Shown: piece after piece, positions 8,784-17,499 of the stretch | How the letters are laid out: each line of letters starts with the position of its first letter | Position numbering within the stretch: the stretch's first letter is position 1 | From: Falsiroseomonas sp051433165 | GTDB taxonomy: Bacteria > Pseudomonadota > Alphaproteobacteria > Acetobacterales > Acetobacteraceae | NCBI RefSeq assembly: GCF_051433165.1 | Contig: NZ_JBHMFS010000005.1 | Span: forward strand, 201,240-265,239 | Reading direction: 5' to 3' | DNA length: 64,000 bases | Program-made: the position numbers and the translations under genes | The notes under the pieces: generated by a model | The model's input: the letters and a program-made list of their open reading frames with translations, nothing else | Told to the model about the DNA's origin: nothing | Databases searched by the model: none

Positions 8784-10681
8784 GGCACCACCTGCTGCAG
8801 AAGGGCCGGGCTGATCCGCGGGTTGGCGCGGTTCCGCAGCGCCGCGACATAGGCGGCGTCGAGGTCATCCGCCATCTGCTGCTGCGCCGTGCGGCGGGCA
8901 TTGGCCAGCGCCTCGGCATCCGCGGCCGGATCGGCGGAGACCACTTCCAGCAATTGCGCCACGGCGAAGCCGGCGCTGGTGGGGGCCATGGTGGGCTCGT
9001 TGACGGGGATGTTGAACAGTATTGGCAGCAGTTCCCGCGGCACGGTCAGGCCGGGCGCGCCCGCCTCCGGCTGGCGGCCGAAGGGGCCCATGCGAAAGCT
9101 GTTCAGGCCAGCCGCGGCGGCAGCGGCCTCCAGCGTCTGCCCACCGCGCACGGCGGCGAGCAGGGCGGCGGCGCGTTCTTCCTGCGCGCGGCGGCGGGCA
9201 TCGGTGGTCCAGGCCAGACGGACATCCGCCTCCACCTGCTCCAGCGGCCGCAGTGCGGGCGGGCGCACCTCCAGCAGCTCGATGCCCAAGAAGCCCTCGG
9301 TTTCCCGGAATTCCTGCAAGCGGGGCGCGCGGCCCTGTTCGGAGGCGAAGATGGCGCGTAGCGCCTCGGCGCGGGCGGCGACGGGCACCGGCAGCACGGC
9401 GGGCAGGCCCTCCGCGTCCCGGCCCTCGGCATCGAGCGTGACGCGTGCCACGGTCAGGCCGAATTCCTGCGCGGCGGCTTCGAGGGAGGCGCCACCGGCC
9501 AGCGCATCCTCCACCCGGTTCGCCCGTTCGAAGGCCAGATCGCCGGCGCGTTCCAGCGCGATCTCCTGGCGCAGCCGGTCGCCGACCTCGGCGAGCGGCG
9601 CGGTCGTGCCCGGGGTGACCCCGGCCACGCGCATCACATGCCAGCCGAAGGGGGATTGCACCGGGTCGGTCACGCTGCCCGGCTGAGCGCTGAAGGCCGC
9701 CTGGGCCAGCGCGTCGAGCGGCAGGTCGGCGCGGGGCACGTTGCCGAGTGCGAGCGCGGCACCGCCGGCCGCCTGCGCGGCCTGTTCGATGGCGGCGAAA
9801 TCCGGGTTGGCGCGCCAGGCAGCGGTGATCTGCCGGGCGGCATCCTCGGTCTGCAGCAGCACCTGCTGCAGGTCGCGGCGCTCCGGCGTCTCGAACTGGG
9901 CGCGGCGGGCCTCATAGGCGGCGGCGAGATCGGCGTCGGAGACCTCGATCTGGTCGGCCAGCGTCTCCCCGGTCAGCACGGCCAGGGTTGCCACGCGCAA
10001 GGCGGGGGCGGAGAAGCGTTCCGGGTTGTTGGCGTGGAAGCGGGCCAGCGCGGCGTCGGTCGGCGGTTCCGGCTCCGGCGCGTCCAGCAGCGGCAGCTCC
10101 ACCACCTGGGCGATGCGGCGTTCCTGTTCGTAGCGCACCATGGCGCGGGCGAGGCGATCCGGCGCAGGGGCGCCCGCGCGGACGGCACCGGAAAGCTGCA
10201 TGCGTCGCAGATCGTCCCGCACCAGCTGCAGGAACTGCGCCTCCGTCATGTTGCTTTGGCGCAGGAACTGGTCGAGGGCCAGGCGGTCGAACTGCCCGGC
10301 CATCTGGAAATTCGGGATGGCGAAGACATAGGCCTGCACGGCGGTATCCGGCGTGGACAGGCCAAGCCGTGCGGCTTCCGCCCGCTGGGCGCGCTCCGCG
10401 ATCAATTGTTCCACAGCCTGCATGGCGATGGCGCGACGCAGTGGCTCATCCGCCTCGAAGGCGGTGCCGAGCTGCGATTGCACGCGCTGCAATTCGCGGC
10501 GGGCGGCGTTCTGCGCCTCCGGCACCTCGATATCGCCGCCCTCCATGCTGACCACGGCGGTTTCCCGACCAAAACCGCGGACGGTGTCCTCGATGCCCCA
10601 GATGGCAAAGGACAGCACCAGCAGCACGAAGAGGATCTTGGCGAACCAAGTCCGGGTGAAGTTGCGGAACCATGTGATCAT
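8780..10681 (-). CDS. Periplasmic folding chaperone / peptidyl-prolyl isomerase (PpiD-like)
   Basis: A 633-residue membrane-anchored SurA_N plus parvulin protein of the PpiD type. A single N-terminal helix (residues 16-30, AKILFVLLVLSFAIWG) anchors it in the inner membrane with the rest in the periplasm. The SurA-type N domain covers about 35-200, and a parvulin (PPIC) domain about 240-370 ends in the typical SPFGWHVMRV segment. The C-terminal third is helical and alanine-rich. In alphaproteobacteria this gene commonly sits between tpiA and trpE, as here. It is divergent from tpiA across 72 bp. Fold is clear; catalytic competence of the parvulin domain is not tested by the sequence. Confidence 0.88.
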   Translation of the reverse strand: MITWFRNFTRTWFAKILFVLLVLSFAIWGIEDTVRGFGRETAVVSMEGGDIEVPEAQNAARRELQRVQSQLGTAFEADEPLRRAIAMQAVEQLIAERAQRAEAARLGLSTPDTAVQAYVFAIPNFQMAGQFDRLALDQFLRQSNMTEAQFLQLVRDDLRRMQLSGAVRAGAPAPDRLARAMVRYEQERRIAQVVELPLLDAPEPEPPTDAALARFHANNPERFSAPALRVATLAVLTGETLADQIEVSDADLAAAYEARRAQFETPERRDLQQVLLQTEDAARQITAAWRANPDFAAIEQAAQAAGGAALALGNVPRADLPLDALAQAAFSAQPGSVTDPVQSPFGWHVMRVAGVTPGTTAPLAEVGDRLRQEIALERAGDLAFERANRVEDALAGGASLEAAAQEFGLTVARVTLDAEGRDAEGLPAVLPVPVAARAEALRAIFASEQGRAPRLQEFRETEGFLGIELLEVRPPALRPLEQVEADVRLAWTTDARRRAQEERAAALLAAVRGGQTLEAAAAAAGLNSFRMGPFGRQPEAGAPGLTVPRELLPILFNIPVNEPTMAPTSAGFAVAQLLEVVSADPAADAEALANARRTAQQQMADDLDAAYVAALRNRANPRISPALLQQVVP

Positions 10682-10753
10682 CCCGCCCCGGTAGCCGGAA
10701 ATGCGGCCGGTTGCCAGCCCGGTGCGGCGTTGCTACGCGAACCGGTACCCGGA

Positions 10754-11509
10754 ATGGAGACGCACGTGACCCCTGGCATCCGCCCCCTGATCGCAGGCAA
10801 TTGGAAGATGCACGGCACGCTGCGGGAGGCCGGGGCGCTGGCTGAGGCGGTGCGCACCGGCGCCACCGGGTTGCCCGCCGACCTGCTGGTCTGCCCGCCC
10901 TTCCTGCATGTGCCGTCCCTGGCAGCCTTGCTCGCGGGCGGGCCGGTCTCCGTCGGCGCGCAGGATTGCCATGCGGCGACCAAGGGCGCGCATACCGGCG
11001 ACGTCTCTGCCCCCATGCTGCGCGATGCCGGCGCCACCCATGTCATCCTGGGCCACTCCGAACGCCGCGCCGACCACCGGGAGACGGATGCGGTGGTGCG
11101 CGCCAAGGTGCAGGCGGCGCTGGCGGCAGGGCTGATCCCCGTGGCCTGCGTCGGGGAGACGGAGGCACAGCGCTTGGCCGGCGAGGCGGAGTCCGTGGTC
11201 CGCGGGCAATTGGCCGAGTCGCTGCCGGATGATTTCGCTGGAATCGTGGCTTACGAGCCGGTCTGGGCCATCGGCACCGGCCGCACGCCCACCGAGGCCG
11301 ACATCGCTGCCATCCACGCGACCATCCGCGAAACGCTGGTGGCGCGTTTCGGCCAGGCGGGGCAGGGCACACATATTCTCTATGGCGGCTCCATGAAGCC
11401 CGGCAACGCCAAGGCCATCCTGGCGCTTCCAAATGTCGATGGCGGGCTGGTCGGCGGGGCCAGCCTGGTGGCGGCGGATTTCCTGGCCATCGCCGCCGGG
11501 GCGGCGTGA
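10754..11509 (+). CDS. tpiA: Triosephosphate isomerase
   Basis: A 251-residue TIM barrel that interconverts dihydroxyacetone phosphate and glyceraldehyde 3-phosphate. Catalytic residues are visible: Lys in AGNWKMHG, His in VILGHSERRADHRETD, Glu in AYEPVWAIGTGRTPT, and the phosphate-binding tails LYGGSMKP and DGGLVGGASL. The ATG at 10754 gives METHVTPGIRP; an in-frame GTG at 10766 would also fit the family length. It is divergent from ppiD and lies 97 bases upstream of secG. Confidence 0.96.
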   Translation: METHVTPGIRPLIAGNWKMHGTLREAGALAEAVRTGATGLPADLLVCPPFLHVPSLAALLAGGPVSVGAQDCHAATKGAHTGDVSAPMLRDAGATHVILGHSERRADHRETDAVVRAKVQAALAAGLIPVACVGETEAQRLAGEAESVVRGQLAESLPDDFAGIVAYEPVWAIGTGRTPTEADIAAIHATIRETLVARFGQAGQGTHILYGGSMKPGNAKAILALPNVDGGLVGGASLVAADFLAIAAGAA

Positions 11510-11606
11510 GACGTGGCCGCCGGGGCGAAGTGATACTTGGTGGCGGCGCGATGAGGCGGCCGGCGCGCTGGCCTTCTTGTGACAGACCCGCTAGAAAGCG
11601 CGCGCC

Positions 11607-11921
11607 ATGACCAACCTCCTCCTCGTCCTCTTCCTGCTCGTCACCCTGGCGCTGATCGGGGTCATTCTCGTGCAACGCAGCGAGGGTGGCGGCCTGGGCA
11701 TCGGTACCACCCAGGGCATGGGCGGATTCATGTCCGGTCGCGGTACCGCCAATCTGCTGACGCGGACCACGGCGGTGCTGGGCACCATCTTCATGGCACT
11801 CGCCCTTGTGCTTGCCATGCTGGGCAAGGGCCAGGCGCCGAGCCGGTCGATCCTGGATATGCCGGTTCCGCCCCTTACCGCACCCGCCGTTCCCGCGGTG
11901 CCGACGGTGCCGAACAACTAA
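11607..11921 (+). CDS. secG: Preprotein translocase subunit SecG
   Basis: A 104-residue accessory subunit of the SecYEG channel. It has two membrane helices (about residues 3-22 and 52-72) joined by the conserved loop VLVQRSEGGGLGIG, followed by a proline/alanine-rich cytoplasmic tail. The tail (PVPPLTAPAVPAVPTVP) is longer than in the 75-80 residue minimal forms, as is common in alphaproteobacteria. The tpiA-secG-pyrG order is conserved in the class. Confidence 0.93.
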   Translation: MTNLLLVLFLLVTLALIGVILVQRSEGGGLGIGTTQGMGGFMSGRGTANLLTRTTAVLGTIFMALALVLAMLGKGQAPSRSILDMPVPPLTAPAVPAVPTVPNN

Positions 11922-11928
11922 GATGAGC

Positions 11929-11947
11929 GCCCCCCGGCTTGGGGGGC
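11929..11947 (+). terminator. Hairpin after secG, possible terminator or attenuator
   Basis: GCCCCCC and GGGGGGC pair perfectly around GGCTT, 7 bases after the secG stop codon. The following bases (TTGCCTTGC) are only partly U-rich, so termination efficiency is doubtful. It separates secG from pyrG. Confidence 0.45.
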
Positions 11948-12021
11948 TTGCCTTGCTACAATCGCATCCACCGCGCCGGACGGGTTCCCATGCCCGTCCG
12001 GCTTCGCTATGAGGGGCGTCC

Positions 12022-13659
12022 ATGACGCGGTTCGTATTCGTCACCGGCGGCGTGGTCTCTTCCCTCGGCAAGGGCATCGCAGCGGCATCGCTGGGTGCGC
12101 TGCTGCAGGCGCGCGGCTACAAGGTGCGCCTCAGGAAGCTCGACCCCTACCTCAATGTCGATCCGGGCACGATGTCGCCCTATCAGCATGGCGAGGTCTT
12201 CGTGACCGATGACGGGGCGGAAACCGACCTCGACCTCGGCCATTACGAGCGCTTCACCGGGGTTGCCGCCTCCAAGCTCGACAATTGGACCACGGGCCGG
12301 ATCTACTCGGACGTGATCGCGGCCGAACGCCGCGGCGACTATCTGGGCGGGACCGTCCAGGTCATTCCGCACATCACCGACAAGATCAAGGACGTGATCC
12401 AGGCGGAGACGGATGGCTACGACTTCGTCCTGGTCGAGGTCGGCGGCACCGTGGGCGACATCGAGTCGCTGCCCTTCCTGGAAGCGATCCGCCAGTTGGC
12501 GAATGAGCTCGGCCCGACGCGCAGCCTGTTCATCCACCTGACGCTGGTGCCCTACATCCCCTCCGCCGGGGAGCTGAAGACCAAGCCGACGCAGCACAGC
12601 GTCAAGGAACTGCTCGGCGTCGGCATCCAGCCGCAGATCCTGCTCTGCCGCTGCGACCGCCAGATTCCGGAGAATGAGCGGCGCAAGATCGCGCTGTTCT
12701 GCAATGTCCGCCCGGAATCGGTGATCCCGGCCTATGACGCCGACAGCATCTATTCCGTGCCGATCAGCTACCACGCGGAGGGTTTGGACCGCGAAGTGCT
12801 GCGGCACTTCAACCTGTCCTTCTACGGTGAGCCGGACATGCGGCGCTGGGAGAAGATCGTCCAGTCGATCCGCGCGCCGGAAGGCGAAGTCTCGATCGCG
12901 GTGGTCGGCAAGTACACGAATTTGCTGGACAGCTATAAATCCCTGGCCGAGGCGCTGACCCATGGCGGCATCGCCAATAACGTGAAGGTCAAGCTGACCT
13001 GGGTGGACAGCCAAGTCTTCGAGGCCGGGGATGAGGAAGCGGTGAAGCGCCTGGAAGGCGTGCACGGCATCCTGGTGCCGGGCGGCTTCGGCGAACGCGG
13101 CTCGAGCGGCAAGATCGAGGCGGTGCGCTTCGCCCGCGAGCGCAAGATTCCGTTCTTCGGCATCTGCTTCGGCATGCAGATGGCGGTGATCGAGGCGGCG
13201 CGGAACCTGCTCGGCCTCAAGGGCGCCTCCTCCACGGAATTCGGCACCTGTGCGGAGCCGGTGGTTGGCCTGCTGACCGAATGGACCCGCGGCAACCTGG
13301 TGGAAACGCGGACGGCCGGGGGCGACCTTGGCGGCACGATGCGGCTGGGCTCCTACGTCGCGAAGCTGGCCGAGGGGTCGCTGGTGCGGGATGTGTATAA
13401 CGGCGCGGCCGAGATCAGTGAGCGCCACCGTCATCGCTTCGAGGTGAACGTCACCTATCGCGACCGGCTGGAAGGCGTCGGCCTGCGCTTCGCCGGCATG
13501 TCTCCGGACGGCACGCTGCCCGAAATCGTGGAAGTGCCGGACCACCCCTGGTTCATTGGCGTGCAGTTTCACCCGGAACTGAAATCCAAGCCCTTCGAGC
13601 CGCATCCGCTGTTCAAGGGCTTCATCGGCGCCGCCGTGCGCCAGGCAAGGCTGGTCTAG
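12022..13659 (+). CDS. pyrG: CTP synthase
   Basis: A 545-residue amidotransferase that converts UTP, ATP and glutamine to CTP. The N-terminal synthetase domain opens with FVTGGVVSSLGKGIAAASLG and shows the KLDPYLNVDPGTM and GGTVGDIES elements. The C-terminal class I glutaminase domain has the nucleophile Cys in FFGICFGMQMAVIEAARN and the His/Glu pair in GVQFHPELKSKP. GAGGGG lies 5 bases before the ATG. Full length for the family. In many alphaproteobacteria kdsA follows; here a small membrane protein follows instead. Confidence 0.97.
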   Translation: MTRFVFVTGGVVSSLGKGIAAASLGALLQARGYKVRLRKLDPYLNVDPGTMSPYQHGEVFVTDDGAETDLDLGHYERFTGVAASKLDNWTTGRIYSDVIAAERRGDYLGGTVQVIPHITDKIKDVIQAETDGYDFVLVEVGGTVGDIESLPFLEAIRQLANELGPTRSLFIHLTLVPYIPSAGELKTKPTQHSVKELLGVGIQPQILLCRCDRQIPENERRKIALFCNVRPESVIPAYDADSIYSVPISYHAEGLDREVLRHFNLSFYGEPDMRRWEKIVQSIRAPEGEVSIAVVGKYTNLLDSYKSLAEALTHGGIANNVKVKLTWVDSQVFEAGDEEAVKRLEGVHGILVPGGFGERGSSGKIEAVRFARERKIPFFGICFGMQMAVIEAARNLLGLKGASSTEFGTCAEPVVGLLTEWTRGNLVETRTAGGDLGGTMRLGSYVAKLAEGSLVRDVYNGAAEISERHRHRFEVNVTYRDRLEGVGLRFAGMSPDGTLPEIVEVPDHPWFIGVQFHPELKSKPFEPHPLFKGFIGAAVRQARLV

Positions 13660-13662
13660 ACC

Positions 13663-13827
13663 ATGGATGAGAAGGCGCGTCTGCAACGCTTCGGCATCGG
13701 CATGGCCATCACCCTGGGGGTGACGGTGGTGGTTGGCTACCTGTTCGGATCGCTCGCCGTGCCGGTCTCCCTCACCATCGGGCTGGGGGCCACGCTGCTG
13801 CTGGGCGGCGGACGCCGCAAAAGCTGA
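13663..13827 (+). CDS. Small two-helix membrane protein (54 aa)
   Basis: An unrecognised 54-residue protein starting three bases after the pyrG stop codon. The sequence begins MDEKARLQRFG and then shows two hydrophobic stretches, about residues 12-32 and 33-50, separated by a small turn, ending GGGRRKS. The positive C-terminus and spacing suggest a small inner-membrane hairpin protein translated with pyrG. Its last codons overlap the first unit of a 26-bp tandem repeat. No function can be named. It is too short for many gene finders, so confidence rests on its hydropathy and tight coupling to pyrG. Confidence 0.55.
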   Translation: MDEKARLQRFGIGMAITLGVTVVVGYLFGSLAVPVSLTIGLGATLLLGGGRRKS

Positions 13828-13904
13828 TCTGCGGCGGACTCCGCAGAAGCTGACCCGCGGCGGACGCCGCAGAAGCTAACCCACGGCGGACGCCCGGGAA
13901 GTGG
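13807..13904. repeat. 26-bp tandem repeat, about 3.8 copies
   Basis: Units start at 13807, 13833, 13859 and 13885, each opening GGCGGACnCCGCA; the last diverges after about 11 bases. Each full unit contains AAGCTGA or AAGCTAA, so it repeats the last codons and stop of the small membrane protein. The unit length is not a multiple of three, so the copies lie in different frames and are not coding. Confidence 0.85.
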
Positions 13905-13958
13905 GGCGCGCCGACCGGTCCTAACCTTTCGGTGAGCAGTTTGTGGTGCAGTGTGCCC

Positions 13959-14264
13959 ATGCGAACCCTCACCGGAACCGGCGGCATCGACAGTTACCTC
14001 TTTGAGCCGGGCGATCTGGTCCGATTGACCCGTGGCGAGGGTGGCGCGGTGGAGACCGCGCAGCCCGGCGATTGGGGGCTGGTGACGCGGGTGCATCCCT
14101 GCGGCGCGCTCGATCTGAAGCTCGCGGGCTATAGCCGTGCCAAGGATTCGGTGCTGACCCGGGCCGTCGCCGTGCCCTGCGGCCGGGTCGAGCCCTGCGA
14201 TCGGCAGGGGCTTCCGCTGAAACGCGGCTTCTCCGCCGTATGGGACACGCGCAAGCCGCGCTGA
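13959..14264 (+). CDS. Hypothetical protein (101 aa)
   Basis: A conserved-looking open frame of 101 residues with no family I can name. It opens MRTLTGTGGIDSYLFEPGDLVRLTRG and contains GDWGLVTRVHPCGALDLKLAGY, which resembles a small beta-barrel that gives a position-dependent loop, and ends KRGFSAVWDTRKPR. It has no signal peptide or membrane helix. The frame is open to 13932, but ATG 13959 gives a cleaner N-terminus. Codon use matches the neighbours. It occupies the interval between pyrG and eno where kdsA is found in many relatives. Could be a nucleic-acid or ligand-binding barrel; that is only inference. Confidence 0.55.
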   Translation: MRTLTGTGGIDSYLFEPGDLVRLTRGEGGAVETAQPGDWGLVTRVHPCGALDLKLAGYSRAKDSVLTRAVAVPCGRVEPCDRQGLPLKRGFSAVWDTRKPR

Positions 14265-14331
14265 GCCTGTCTTGCCGGGCGGGCCTGCACGCTTTAAGCG
14301 CGGCGCATCGCATCCGCCCGGAGCACAGAAC

Positions 14332-15609
<1,278 letters not shown>

Positions 15610-15664
15610 GACTTGCGGGCCGGGCGTGGCACGAAACCCACGCTTCGGTCCTTAACGTATTGAG

Positions 15665-15704
15665 AGGGCGCGTTTCCGCTGGACAGGCGGGGCGCGCCCT
15701 TCTT
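15665..15704 (+). terminator. Terminator-like hairpin after eno
   Basis: AGGGCGCG (15665-15672) pairs perfectly with CGCGCCCT (15693-15700), with an inner CCGC/GCGG stem in the loop, and is followed by TCTTCT. It lies 56 bases past the eno stop codon and ends shortly before the ftsB start. The pyrimidine-rich tail gives moderate support for intrinsic termination. Confidence 0.6.
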
Positions 15705-15735
15705 CTATGCGGGCATCGGCGGGGGGCCTCTGCGC

Positions 15736-16098
15736 GTGTCTGACATGTATATGCCGCCACAAAGGCGGGGCGGTTTCGGCGCCTGGATTTCGCGCAAACT
15801 GCGCGCGGCGGTGCTGCCGGTGCTGTTCCTGGTGGCCACTGGCTATTTCATCTGGCACGCGGTGCATGGTGAAAGGGGGCTCGTCGCGCGCGATATCCGC
15901 CAGGAACGGCTTCAGGACGCGCGGCAGGAACTGGCCCAGGTGCAGCAGGAGCTTGAGGCGGTGGAGCGCCGCGTGGCCGGGCTGCGCGGCGACCGGCTGG
16001 ACCGCGACCAGTTGGATGAACGGGCGCGGCAATTGCTCAACATGGTCGACAAGAACGAGATCGTGGTGCCCTACGAGCCGGGCCAGCGGCTGTTCTGA
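15736..16098 (+). CDS. Septum formation initiator, FtsB/DivIC-like
   Basis: A 120-residue bitopic division protein of the FtsB/DivIC family. A short basic cytoplasmic N-terminus leads to one membrane helix (about residues 25-45, AVLPVLFLVATGYFIWHAV) and then a heptad-rich coiled coil (about 50-95) that pairs with FtsL in the divisome. The C-terminus LLNMVDKNEIVVPYEP is typical of alphaproteobacterial members. Three possible starts: GTG 15736, ATG 15745, ATG 15751; the shorter ones begin MPPQRRGG and are equally plausible. The eno-ftsB-pdhA neighbourhood is conserved in the class. The last 62 bases overlap the 3' end of the opposing MFS gene. Confidence 0.85.
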   Translation: MSDMYMPPQRRGGFGAWISRKLRAAVLPVLFLVATGYFIWHAVHGERGLVARDIRQERLQDARQELAQVQQELEAVERRVAGLRGDRLDRDQLDERARQLLNMVDKNEIVVPYEPGQRLF

Positions 16099-17272
16099 TC
16101 CGGCAGCGCCCGAGCGCCGCCAGCGGGCTGGCCGCGACCGCCAGAAACGATAGCGCGAATCCGGCGGCGGCCAGCCACAGTGCGGCCGGTGGGCCGGCCC
16201 AGGCGGCCATCGCGGCGCCGGCCAGCGCACCCAGTGGCCGCACTCCGAACACCGCCACCTGCATCACCGCGCCCACCCGCCCGAGCAGCCCGGCCGGCGT
16301 GACGGATTGGCGCAGGCTGGTCTGCGCCACCTGCCACAGCATCGGCCCGAATCCGAGCAGCGCCATGCAAGCCGCGAGCGTGGCGAAGCCAGGTGCCAGC
16401 GCCAGTGCGGCAATCCCGAGCACCGACAGGCCCGGCCCCGACAGCAGCACCCGGCCCAGCGGCAGGACCCGGCTGGCAGCGGGCGCGGCCAGTGCGCCGG
16501 CCACCAGCCCCGCGCCATAGGCGCCGAGCGCCAGGCCGGTTGCCGCCGCATCCAGCCGCAACGCGCCGAGCGCCAGCGGCACGGCCACGGCCATCAGCGC
16601 CAAGAAACCGGCATTCCAGGCGATCGCCGCCAGGGCGATGGCGCGCAGCAGGGGCTGGTGGCGAACGAAGCGCGCCCCCTTCGCCACTGCGGCCACCAGG
16701 CGGGGCTGCGCGGCGCGGGAGGGCGGCGGCAGGGCCGGCAGGCCCCAGGCCAGGGCCGCCGCCGCCAGCCCTGCCAGCGCCGCCAGCCCAAGCCCCGCCT
16801 GCGGCACGCCCTGCACGGCGACCAGTCCGGCCAGCGGCGCCGCGGCCAGCGTAGCCAAAGCGCGGCCCAGTTCGAGCCTCGCATTGGCCGCCGGAAGGCC
16901 GGGGCGTGGCACCAGGCTCGGCAGCAGCGCGAAGGCTGAAAGCGCCGCGGCCACCACGCCGCTCGCACCGAGGAAGGCCGCCAGCCCCAGCAGCAATGGC
17001 CGCCCGCTGAGGGCCAGGGCCAGGGCGAAGCCGGCCGCCGCAACCATCCCGCCACCGGCGAGCAGGCGCCTCCGGTCCAGCCGGTCCGCCAGCACGCCGG
17101 CGGGCAGCGCCACCAGCAGCCAGGCCGCCCCCTGGGCCGCGACAAGCGCGCCGGTCAGGCCGGGACCGGCGCCGAGCAGCAGCGTCGCGACCAGAGGCAG
17201 GGCGGCGAGCGCCAGTTGATCCGCAGCATGCAGGGCGGCAAAGGCGAAGGGCAGGGTGTGCGGGCGGGGCAT
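16037..17272 (-). CDS. MFS transporter
   Basis: An approximately 411-residue major facilitator superfamily permease with about 12 hydrophobic segments and the inter-helix 2/3 motif ALPAGVLADRLDRRRLL. The repeated small-residue helices and DR-rich loop fit the drug/enterobactin-exporter-like subgroup (MFS_3), but the substrate is unknown. ATG 17272 is preferred; GTG 17314 would add 14 basic residues. The gene is extremely alanine-rich, matching local GC. Its C-terminal tail (from about 16098) is not membrane-like and runs antisense through the end of ftsB. Confidence 0.8.
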   Translation of the reverse strand: MPRPHTLPFAFAALHAADQLALAALPLVATLLLGAGPGLTGALVAAQGAAWLLVALPAGVLADRLDRRRLLAGGGMVAAAGFALALALSGRPLLLGLAAFLGASGVVAAALSAFALLPSLVPRPGLPAANARLELGRALATLAAAPLAGLVAVQGVPQAGLGLAALAGLAAAALAWGLPALPPPSRAAQPRLVAAVAKGARFVRHQPLLRAIALAAIAWNAGFLALMAVAVPLALGALRLDAAATGLALGAYGAGLVAGALAAPAASRVLPLGRVLLSGPGLSVLGIAALALAPGFATLAACMALLGFGPMLWQVAQTSLRQSVTPAGLLGRVGAVMQVAVFGVRPLGALAGAAMAAWAGPPAALWLAAAGFALSFLAVAASPLAALGRCRIRTAAGPARRAPRSRSCRPC

Positions 17273-17300
17273 GCGACGCTTCCGGATCTTGCGGCGGAGG

Positions 17301-17412
17301 CGTGCCCTGGGCACGATTTCGCAACCATCCGGTGGTTGCGCCGCAATGACGAAATCCGCCCCAAAACCGGGTTAACCGCAACTCGGTTAATTCGCTTATT
17401 GCATTGCACAAT
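17301..17412. promoter_or_regulatory. Control region upstream of pdhA with several palindromes
   Basis: This spacer between the divergent MFS and pdhA genes holds three perfect inverted repeats: CGTGCCC-T-GGGCACG (17301-17315), CGCAACCA-N5-TGGTTGCG (17320-17340) and TTAACCG-N5-CGGTTAA (17372-17390). The imperfect dyad ATTGCATTGCACAAT follows at 17398-17412. The stretch from 17370 to 17440 is the most AT-rich in the neighbourhood, as expected for a promoter. These are candidate operators for the pdh operon; the regulator is not identifiable. Confidence 0.5.
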
Positions 17413-17499
17413 CAATGTTTTTCCGAACCACACCAAGCTTGCACAGCCCCGGCAGCACGCGTATTTGCGGGGAAAGAGAAGCCCTGAGGAGGATACCGC

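Noticed and set aside
12007..13686. Long minus-strand frame opposite pyrG.
   Set aside because: Antisense shadow; no motif, and pyrG covers it.
13807..13904. Short regular repeats considered as a CRISPR array.
   Set aside because: Units are contiguous with no unique spacers and no cas genes are near.
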